64,000 nucleotides of DNA from the NCBI GenBank assembly GCA_003512955.1, contig DOTG01000011.1:37878-101877 (forward strand), given 5' to 3'. Below, in pieces: positions 12,101 through 24,100 of the stretch (positions are counted from its first letter, which is position 1; each line of letters begins with the position of its first letter). Below the pieces are notes generated by a model. The model did not search any database and was not told where the DNA came from. It worked only from the letters and a program-made list of their open reading frames with translations. The translations under genes were made by a program, and so were the position numbers. This stretch comes from Marinilabiliales bacterium (GTDB lineage Bacteria; Bacteroidota; Bacteroidia; Bacteroidales; SZUA-534).

Positions 12101-15100
12101 AATTTAAACTATACCACAGGCACAGCCGGAACCTACCGGTGTATGGTTACTACTACAGACTGTGGTGGTCCCTATTATAGTGCTGAGGTTACTTTAACGG
12201 TTAATCCGGTTACAGCTATAACCACACAGCCTGTAACCCCACAGAATGTATGTGTTAACGATAATGTGTCGTTCACTGTTGTTGCTACGGGTGTGGGTTT
12301 AACCTACCAATGGTACAAAAATGACGCATTAAACCCAGTGGCTGGGGCAACCAATGCTACCCTAAACCTTACTAATGTTGCGGTTGCCAATGCCGGCAGC
12401 TATTTCTCTATAGTTACCGGTACTTGTGGTATTCCGGTTACAAGCACCGTCAGTGTATTAAGCATTGATGTGGCACCCATTATATCGGTACATCCACAAA
12501 CCAAAGCAGTTTGTGCAGCAGACAATACCAACCTTTCGGTTTCCACATCGGCAGGTACAAACTTAACTTATGAGTGGTATTTTGATAATGGTGGAGGTTT
12601 TGTTGCTGTGCCAGCAAGTAACAGTCCAATACTACCCCTGAATGCTTTTAATGCGGCTCAAGAAGGCGATTATTATGTTGACATTACCAACTATTGTGGA
12701 ACCATTAGCAGCAATATGGCCAGCGTGACTCTGGTTAACCCCTTTACCTTGACCGACCCAACGGATCAAACCGTTTGTGAGGGAAATACAGCTACTTTCA
12801 CCGTGGCTGCCAGTGAACCCGGAGTTACCTATCAGTGGCGCAAAGGGGGAGTTGATATTTCGGGGGCTGTTTCGGCCTCATACATTATCAACAATGTTAC
12901 TACAGCCGATGAGGATGCTTATAGCTGTGAGATAACCAATATCTGCAATTCACTGGTAACCAACAGTGCCCAGCTTACCGTGGTTAGCAATACCATTACC
13001 ATACTAAGCCATCCGCAAGATAAAACAAAATGTTTGGGTGATATTTTTAACCTGAATGCATCAGCCAGCACTACCACAGGCGAAGTGCTTACTTACCAAT
13101 GGTATAAAGCACCTGCTGTGGCATTAACCACAGGTACTACTCTTGATTTTAATCCTTTTGCAGTAGGCGATGATGGTACTTACTATTGCGAAGTTACCAA
13201 TGGTTGTGCCACCAAGCAAACCAACAGTGCGGTGGTTACTGAGGGAGTTGATGCAGCTTCAGTTATTGCAGATCCAACCACTGTAAATGAATGCGTGGAT
13301 GAGGATGTAACTTTTACAGTAGGTGCATTGCAAGCCGGTTTCACCTATCAGTGGAGCAAAGATGGCGTTGATTTAATTGATGACAGCCGGGTTTCCGGTT
13401 CCATAAGTAATGTTTTATCCATAAACAATATTCAACTTTCCGATGATGCCAGTTATTCGTGCATCGTAATGGGAACTTGCGGAACACCGGCAACTACAGC
13501 AGGTGCTCAACTTAACGTTCAGGCTCCCCCAACCATTACCACCGGCAAGAATCCAATAGCAGCTACCGCTTGTGTGGGTAGCGATGCCACCTTTAGCGTA
13601 GAAGCCGAAGGAACCAGCCTTATCTATCAATGGCAAAAGGATGGGGTTGATATTAATATTATTGCGAATCCCACAGCTGCTACTTCAACTCTACAGCTTA
13701 CCTCTGTTGTTGTCGGCGATGCCGGCCTTTACCGATGCGTAGTTTCCAACACTTCATGTGTTCCTATTAACAGCAGCGATGCGGAACTTACCGTACTGGA
13801 TGACATTGTGATTAATTCGCATCCTGTAAGCCAGGAGGTTTGCGCCAATAGTAACACTACATTTGAATTTGACATAACAGCCCCTGTGGGAGCTACTTAC
13901 CAATGGTACAAGGGCTTGGTAGCCCTAAGTAATGATGCCAGAATTTCAGGTGTATCGTTACCAACGCTTACCATTAACAATGCAGTAACGGCTGATAACG
14001 GTAGCTACTGGTGCGATGTGATAAGCCCATGCGGGAATACCCAAAGCAATCCGGCACTGTTAACGGTGCGCGACCCCATTGCCATTACCCAGCACCCTCA
14101 AAGCGATGTGGTATGCGATTTAGGTACTTTGGCACTTAACGTACAGTCAACGGGCACTGTAAATACCTATCAATGGTACTTTGATAATGGAGGCGGACCT
14201 GTTACGGTTGGTACAAACAGTCCTACCTACAATACGGTATTCGCACCTGCATTGGCAGGAAGCTACTACTGCGATTTAACCAATGTTTGCGGTACCCGGA
14301 CCAGCGATATGGCAGTAATTACTGCAGGAGAGGCAACGAATGTTTCTATTTCGGCAGATGTTGAACAATGCGTAGGAACCAGTACTAACTTTACAGTTAC
14401 TCCAATAACCGGCACCAACCTAAATTACCAATGGTACTTAGGTGCCGACGCACTTACCGATGGGGTTAGGATCTCGGGTAGCACCACCGCCAGTTTGAAT
14501 ATCAATAATTTGGTAACTGCGGATGCTGGAATATACAAATGTTTTGTAACAGGCGCCTGTGGCGATGTGCAGCCTGATGCTTTGCTTACCGTTAACCAAC
14601 CCATAACCATTACTACGCAACCCCGCGACAGGGCTGTTTGTGAAGGTTTACCGGCCAGTTTCTTTGTGGTGGCATCGGGAACCAATCCACTGTATCAATG
14701 GTTCGATGGTTTTGGTCCGTTGGCAGGTGAAACATCTTCAACACTTACATTACTTGCCGTTGACCCAACCGATGCCGGCCAATATTACTGCGAGGTAACC
14801 AACTTCTGCGGCACTGTTACCACTACAATGGCTAACCTTACTGTTTATGAGCAGGTAACTGTTGACGTGGATCCTGTTCCGGTAGATGCCTGTCAGGCAC
14901 AAACGGTGAATTTCAGCATAACCACTTCGGGTACCGTAGTAAGTTACCAATGGTTAAAAGACGGCCAACCCTTATCAAACGGTGGTTCCATTTCGGGAGC
15001 CGATGCCCAAACATTGGTTATTGCCAATGTGGCTTTAGCCAATGCAGGGCAATATAGTTGCGAGGTTTACAGTGGTTGCAATACGCAAACCAGCGCACAA

Positions 15101-18100
15101 GCCCAATTAAATGTGTCGGTTCCTATAGTAATTACGCAACATCCAATTAGCACTACTCGTTGTGGTACACCGGTAAACCTAACCGTATTTGCCACAGGCA
15201 ACAATTTAACTTACCAGTGGTTTTTTGATAATGGTGGAGGTTTTGCTTCTATTCCCGGTGCTAACACTTCGATATACAACGCAAATGCAGCTGGCGATTA
15301 CCGGGCTGAGGTAAGTAATGGCTGTGGAGTTACAACCACCAACATTGCAACCATAACCGATGGATTGGATACCGATGTAACCATTTCGGGCAACTTAACC
15401 CAGTGTGAGGGAACCGATGCCCAATTTATAATTACGGTTATAAGCGGTACAAACTTAACCTACCAATGGTATAAAGGCAGCACCTTGCTTGCCGATGGGG
15501 GCCAAATAAATGGAAGCAACACCAGTACCCTTACGGTTAGCGGTATCGCAACGGCAAATGCCGGGACTTACCAAAGTGTGGTTACCGGTACCTGTGGTAC
15601 AGAAAGCGATTTGTATGCTACTTTAACTGTTCAGGAGAATGTGGATATTCAAATACAACCTGTTTCCACCTCAGTATTGGAAGGCAATACGGCAACCTTA
15701 AAAGTTATTGCAACTGGTGAAATTGTTAGTTACAAATGGAGACATAATGGTACACCCATAAATGACGTAGGTAACTACTCTGGTACGAATACTTCAACCC
15801 TTACGGTTTCCAATGCAGCACCAGCAGATGTCGGAACTTATTCTTGTTTAATTGTTGGCACCTGCATCGATGTGCTCAGTAGCTCAGCCGACTTGTCAGT
15901 TATCGCTACTACTGTTATTACACAGCATCCATTGGACGCTACAAAATGCGAAGGGGAAACCTTGGCTTTGTCGGTTGAACCCAACTCGGGTTATACCTAC
16001 CAATGGAAACGCGGTAATACGAGCCTTGTAAATGATGCCCGAATATCAGGGGCCACAACTTCATCGCTTAACATTAGTTCCGTTACCGTAGCCGATCAGG
16101 GTGCTTATACCTGCATAGTTGGAACTGAAATAAGCCAACCAGCAGTGGTAGTTGTTAACCCATCCATCACTATTACTGAAAACCCCATTGATGTAACCAA
16201 GTGTGAGGGCGATAGCCATACTTTCTCGGTTAATGCAACCGGAAATGTTACTGCATACAACTGGTATAGGAGTGATGATCCATTAACTTCAATATCGACG
16301 TTAAGGGAATATACAATTAATCCGCTAACGCCGGGTGATGAAAATGAGTATTTTGCTATTGTATCAGGCACTTGCGGATTACTGCCTGTTGATAGAACAA
16401 GCAGTATAGCTGAGTTAGTTGTAAACGTGAACCCAATAATTACGGCACAGCCAGCAGCTTCACCTCCTGTTTGCCAGAATGGTTCCATTAGCCTTGAAAT
16501 AACAGCCATCGGTGATGATTTAACCTATTTGTGGTATAAAGATGGTGCGCCTATTACTGAGACCAATGTATTGGGAAAAACTACCAACCGAATTGATATA
16601 AGCAACGCCCAGGCAGCAAATGGTGGTATTTATAGCTGTATTGTGTCGTCTCCTTGCGGAAGCCCAATCACAAGCAATTTAAGTACCCTAATAGTTAATC
16701 CCACAACGGTAATAAATACGCATCCCATTGGCCGTACCAAATGTGAAGGCGATGATGTCACTTTTACGGTGGCAGCTCAGGGAGGGAACCTAACGTATGA
16801 CTGGACTCTCGATAATGTAAGCCTTGGTTTACCAAGTAGTCCAAGTCTTACCATTACCAACCTCGATAAAATAACCCATGAGGGAATATACCGTTGTATA
16901 GTTACGGGTACTTGTGGTACGATAACCACAAATCCGGCGGTACTAACTATTAAAAGGTTAACTACCATTACAACCCCAGCGGCTGATGCAACGCAAACTA
17001 TCTGTCAGAATAGTTCCATTACTTTTACAATAGCGGCCACAGGTGATGATTTAGCTTACCAATGGACCAAAAATGGCGATGCCATTAGCGATGGAGGCAA
17101 TATATCGGGCACACAAACCAGCGTCCTGAATATATCTACGGCTCAGCTTTCCGATGCCGGCGCCTACTCCTGTGATGTTACCGGTTATTGTGGAAGTACC
17201 CAACCCAGCTACTTGTTTAACCTTGTGGTTAACCCATTAACGGCTATAACTTTGCAACCCATTAGCCGGACGACCTGTGAGGGAAGCGATGTGGTATTTA
17301 ATGTAACAGCCACCGGTAGTAACTTAATTTACCAATGGCATAATAGTTTAATTGGACCAATACCATTAGCAAATAGTGCAACACTTACTTTACCTAGTGT
17401 AAGTAAAGCAGCCCATGAAGGAAATTACTGGTGCGTAGTATCGGGCGATTGTCCTCTTGGAAGCGATATTTCGAGTAACGTGGCGGTACTTACCATTAAT
17501 GAAACTACCGGCATTGATGTTCAGCCAGTTATTGCTAATCCAATCCTTTGCGAAGGAGCGGCTACTACCATTACCATTGAAGCTTCGGGATATAATCTGA
17601 GTTACCAATGGAAGAAGGATGGAGCGGCAATTACGGCCACAAACTTTGAAGGGGTTGATACCAATGTGCTTGAAATCACCAACGCCAATGTTTCCGATGC
17701 GGGTGTTTACACGTGCACCCTTACTGGTGGTTGTGGAAGCAACCTAACCAGTGCCGGTGTCACCTTATCGGTAAACCCAACAACAATATTGTCAACACAG
17801 CCCATAGGCCGCGATAAGTGTGAGGGTACCGATGTTACCTTTACTGTATTTGCAACGGGCAGCAATGTTGCATATCAATGGTATAAAGGCATCACACCTC
17901 TTGCCAATGTTGGAACAGTTTCTGGAGCTACTTCAAACCAGCTTTCCATTACAAATTTGACAACAGGGGATGCCGGTTCTTATACCTGCCAAATTACTGC
18001 CGATTGTGGCGATATAACCTCTGAAATTGCGTTGCTTAACGTTTATAGGAACACTAGCATCACGGTACAACCTGTTATTGGTAATGCCACCCTGTGCGAA

Positions 18101-21100
18101 GGTGAATCAACAACCATAACCATCTCTGCCACAGGCGATAATTTGGTTTATTTATGGAAGAAAAACGGGCAGCCAATTGTTGATGCAAATATAACAGGTA
18201 TTGATGCCGATGTGCTCGATATCTCCAATGCAACACCTGATAACGCGGGTGACTACACCTGCACGGTTACAGGAAGCTGTGGCCCGTTACGTACATCCAA
18301 TGTAGTCACGCTTACTGTTAATCCTACCACTGCAATTACAGTTAATCCATTAGGCGCTGATCGATGCGAAGGCGATCAGGTTACTTTTTCTGTAACCGCT
18401 GTGGGTAGCGGCATTACCTACACTTGGTATAAGAATAGCGCGACTTCTCCGGCAATAATTAATGAAACTCTGGCAAGCGGTGCCATAATAACCGGTGCAA
18501 CTACCAATCAGCTGCGGATCACCGGGCTAACACCTGCTGAATCGGGTTCCTATATTTGCGAAGTAGATGGTACTTGCCAAGACGATTTACTCACCATACC
18601 AGCTACCCTTACCGTAAGTGGCCTGGTTCAGATTGGAACGGAACCACCTTCGTTAACTACTTTATGCCAGGGCAGCAGTGCCGACATTGAGGTGGTAGCA
18701 ACAGGAACCATTCTGGAATATAAGTGGAAAAAGGATAACGTGTACATTTCTGATAATGGAACCATTTCAGGAACCTCTACGGCAATCCTTTCTATATCCA
18801 ATGCGCTTACAACCGATGCAGGTTTTTATTCCTGCGAAATTGTGGGAACTTGCAACACTACCGAGACTCAATTGGCTCAGGTTGTGGTTAACCCAATACC
18901 GGCTATTACCAAACAACCGTTGGGTGGTGCCATTTGTGAGGGCGACAACATACAGATGTTTGTTGAAGCAACTGGTACAAATCCTTTAAGCTATCAGTGG
19001 AAACTAAACAATACCGATATTCCTTTAGCCACCACAAGTACCTTAACAATTAATAATATTGAACCAGTTGATGCCGGTGCCTATACAGTTATGGTTTCGG
19101 GTGCATCGTGCGGTAATATTATCTCCAATACGGCCACTGTTGTGGTTAATCCAAAAATCAGCATTACGGTTCAACCCGCAAATGCCGAAGTTTGTGAAGA
19201 CAATTCGGCCATATTCACGCTGAATGCCACTGGTACCGGTTCACTCAGTTACATTTGGAAATTAGATGACGTACCTTTAGTAAATGATGGTAGAATTACC
19301 GGCGTTAATACAAATCAATTGACGATTGCTTTAGCCACACCTGCAGATATGGGTATTTATAAAGCAGAACTTAGTAGCACATGTGGTATCATTGAAAGTA
19401 ATTCGGCCACACTAACTGTTTTTGATTCCACCAAAATTACCAGTCATCCTCAAAGTCAAAGTGTATTGTTAGGCTTAACAGCTAATTTCAATATATCAGC
19501 TATTGGGGTAAATTCAACCTATCAATGGCAAAAAGATAATGTTGATATTCCAGGTGCTCAATCTAGTTCATTTAGCATTGCAAGTGTTGTATCTGCCGAT
19601 GCAGGAGTCTATCGTTGTATTGTAACTGGCAATTGTGGTTCGGTAATCTCAAATATTGCCATACTAACCGTCAACCTTCCGGTGACCATCACAGGACCAC
19701 AACCTATACCACCTGTATGTGCCGGACAATCAGCCCAATTCTCGGTTGTAGCAACTGGCTCCATTGTATCGTATCAATGGAAATTTAACGGAGGTAATTT
19801 AACCAATGGCAGCGGAATTTCCGGTGCTACTTCGCCAAACCTGGTAATATCAGCAGTAAATTTATCTCATGCGGGTTCATACTCCTGTGTGGTAACGGGT
19901 ACTAACAACATTGCCAATAGCGATGTAGTAACTTTAACTGTTAACTCGTTGGCCACCATTACCAGTCAGCCTCTTTCCCAGACATTATGTAATGGTAATA
20001 TCTTAGTTCTGGAGGTAGGACCCAACGACCCAACATTAACTTACACCTGGGAATTGGATGGTGCACCACTGCCTGCTGACCCAAGAATTTCTGGAACAAG
20101 CACAAGTAAACTGGTAATTACAAATATTTCAAATACCGATGCAGGTTCATACCGGTGTACCATATCAAATATTTGTGTATCTGAAATAAGTAACCCCGCC
20201 ATTGTAACAATTGAACCTGTAGTAATGATAACTTCGGAACCTGAAAACCTGACTCAGTGTGAGGGACAGACTGCTTTTTTCTCCGTAGTTGCCAATGTTT
20301 CGAATGTTAGTTACAAATGGTATAAAAACGGAAATCAAATAAGCAATGGGGTCAATATTACAGGAGCAACAACTGCAAATTTGATTATCAATAACTTAAC
20401 CACAGAAGATGCAGGTAATTATTCATGTAGGATTGACGATAGCTGTACCTATGATAATAGTGCTTTTGCAATTCTAACTGTAATAGGAAGGACCATCATC
20501 CAATCACAACCGGTTGATATGGCTGTGTGTAATGGTGACGCGGGTTATTTTGAGGTAATGGCAATCCCTGATGGATTAACCTACCAGTGGCAAAAGAATG
20601 GTGTAAATATACCTGCAGATATTGCAGGTTACATTTCTGGTACCCATACTAATGTTCTTTCTATTTTAGGGGTATCTCAAACCGATGTTGGTGTTTACCG
20701 GTGCGTTATTACTGGTGGGTGTAATGACGAAATCACAAATCCATCCAGTTTAACAGTTAATGAATACCCGGCAGATGCAGGCGCAATTTCGGGCCTCCAA
20801 ACTGTCTGCCAAGGTTCAACCAATGTATTTTATGTAGTCCCTGAGATTGCAAATGCTGAAACTTATGTTTGGGATGTTCCCTATGGTGCCACTATTGTAA
20901 ACGGCGAAGGAACCCGTTCCATTCAGGTTGATTATGGAAACGATGCATTGGTTGATGTAATTACCGTCTATGGTCAAAACAGTTGTGGCAATGGTGCTAT
21001 TTCAACACCCCTTCCAATAACAGTAAACCCGCTACCAGTTGCCTTTGCAGGTATTGATAATGCAGTATGTGGTACTTCCATTCAACTAAGTGCAAATCAA

Positions 21101-24100
21101 ACAACCGGAGGTACCTGGCATATAGTTAATGGCGATGGTGTTTTCGAAAATGCATCATTATATAATACAAGTGTTAATTTACTTAATAAGGGCATAAATA
21201 CTTTTAAATGGACAGTAACTCAGAATGGCTGCACCTCTAGTGATGAGGTCATTATAACCAACCTATTGGTTGAAGTTAATGCAGGCCCTGATCAGGTAAT
21301 ATGTTCCCGTAATACCCAATTTGAAGCACAAACCCCACTCTCAGGAGCTTCATGGAGGGTTTTCCAAGGACAAGGAACCATTGTAACTCCCTCATCACCG
21401 ACCAGTCTTGTTACCGGTTTGAATCAGGATTTAAATGTCTTTGGCTGGCAGGTTAATAACGAGGGGTGTATCTCCACCGACACCGTATCTATTACTAATA
21501 ATAGGCCTTTTGCTCCCGAAGCAGGCGAGGATCAGATAATTGCTTTTCAAGAAACGGATTTAAATGCAATGGAACCCGAAGATGGTACCATCGGATTTTG
21601 GGAACTGTTAAGCGGTGGCGGTTCGTTTGTGGATCCAACAGATCCTAAGACCAAAATTATTGACCTGATGCCTGGCCCAAATACGATTGTTTGGACAGTG
21701 CAAAGAGAAAACTGTACATTGTCCGATACAGTTGTTGTTGAAAACATTCTTCTGGAACCGGCGAATGCTGGAGTTGATCAAACTATTTGTACAGATGTGA
21801 CAACCATTTCAGCGAAAGTTCCAAATATTGGAACCGGCGAATGGAGTGTAATAATAGGGGCTGCAAATTTTGATAATATAAATAGCCCGACTACCAAAGT
21901 TACAAATTTAGGTCATGGAGAAAATATTCTGCGTTGGACAGTTAGAACCTCAATAATAGGTGTTACTTGGGACGAAGTGTCAATTTTAAACAACAAACCT
22001 ACTCAGGCTGACGCTGGAACCGATATCACTCTTTGTACCAATCAAACAAATCTGGCAGGCAATAATTCAGTTTATGGGATTGGAGTTTGGACACTTCTTA
22101 GTGGATCAGGAAATATTGCTGATACCAGCGATGCTGAATCTCTTATTACAGATCTTGGGTCAGGTTCAAATATATTAAAATGGACCATCAACAATAATGG
22201 TTGTATTTCCGATGACTTCGTTTCCATTATCAATAGTACACCCACTACTGCTGATGCAGGGAGCGACCAAGTTATCTGTTTTGATTCAACCTCACTGTTC
22301 CCCAATACACCAACCTATGGAGTAGGATCGTGGAGCCGCATATCAGGAGCCGCAACTTTCAATGGCAATATTGTTACCAAGTTAGGGCCTGATCAGAATG
22401 TATTAAGATATACAATTACCCAGGGAACCTGTAAATCGTTTGATGATATTACCATTACCAACAATAAACCGACAACCCCGGCAGCAGGCTACGACCAGAA
22501 AATATGTGTGAATTCTGTAGTTCTGGATGCCAATCCGGCATTGCAGGGAACCGGGGAGTGGACGGTTCAAAGTGGTTCCGGAGTTTTCTCCGATAGCAGT
22601 GATAGTAAAGCAGTAGTTACCGATATTTCAGGAGGGTTAAATATTTATCGTTGGACCATTACTAAAAACGGATGTTCCGAATTGGATGAAGTATTTGTTA
22701 ACAATGATTTTGTTCTAGCTACTGCTGGTTCTGATATTGATTTGTGTGAAAATGAATATCAGTTATTGGCATCAAATCCAAATCCGGGTATTGGTACATG
22801 GAATGTAGTGGGCAGCAGTGGTGCTGTATTTTCCAATCCAAACGACCCAAATTCCTTAGTAACCAATTTATCGAATGGGGCCAATCAGTTGCGGTGGATG
22901 GTGAAAAACGGCAATTGTGTATCCTCAGATATTGTAGTTGTAGGAAGCTATAAACCTACCGATGCCCTGGCTGGTGAGAATCAGTCAGTTTGCGGAAAGC
23001 AGACTGATTTGAGGGCTAATACTCCTGTTTATGGAGAAGGTCTGTGGATTCTAATGAGTGGCATTGGAATTTTTGACGATGAAACCGATCCTAAAACTAC
23101 AATCAGAAATTTGGGTGTAGGAAAAAATGTTTTGAGGTGGATGATAACCGATCATGATTGTTCTTCCTATGATGAAACAATAATTACCAGTAATTTGCCG
23201 GTTGATGTATTTGGAGGTAACGATCAGGTTGTGTGTTCCGATACAGCAGTACTCTCAGCAAACCCACCGACCATAGGTACAGGCAGATGGTCTATCATAA
23301 GTGGTTCCGGGAGTTTTGATGATCCCTCCAATTATCAAACTGTTGTGCGGTTTTTAGGTAAGGGACAGAACAAGCTGCAATGGAAAGTTTCCAGCTCCGA
23401 TTGCCATGTTCCCGATACTGTTATAATTACCAGCAGCATACCTACAAAAGCAGTGGCAGGTGCCGATCAAATACTATGTGCCGATAGTACACTTATGGCA
23501 GCAAATACTCCTTCGGTAGGTGCCGGTGAATGGATCATGGTTTCAGGTTCTGCTGCTATTGAAAGTATTAATGATCCAGAATCAAAGATTACCAGCATTG
23601 GTTTGGGTAAAACAACCCTTCGTTGGACCATAAGCCTCGATGGATGTTATTCCTTTGATGAGGTTACCCTCACGAATAACCAGCCCAGCAAGCCTTTTGC
23701 CGGTTACGATGTCGATATTTGTGGTGATTCGGTCCGTCTTTTTGCAGAACCTGTGGAGATAGGAACAGGGGTATGGTCTTTAGTATCTGGCGATGCTGTA
23801 ATTGTGACCCCGGATTCCAATCAAACACAGGTGAACAAGATTAAATTCAATGAAAACACCTTCCGGTGGACTGTAACCAATTTAAATTGCACGTTACACG
23901 ATGATATTGTAGTTACAAGTAATTATGAATACGTGAATGCCGGAGAAGATAGACAAGTGAATACACCTGATATTCAGCTGATAGGGAACAAACCGGCTCA
24001 AGGGATTGGCCGTTGGGAAGTATCAGCCAGCCCGGCTACCATTGAGGATGCGGGTAATTTTGAAACTATGGTCAGAGGTTTGGGGTCAGGTGCCAATGTA

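Noticed and set aside
16105..16509. A 134-codon minus-strand frame inside the giant adhesin
   Set aside because: An antisense by-product of repetitive coding sequence; similar frames recur at other repeats.
11412..20765. Regularly spaced repeats considered as a CRISPR-like array
   Set aside because: The period is ~270 bp, in frame, and the units are protein domains with diverged DNA, not short identical repeats with unique spacers.
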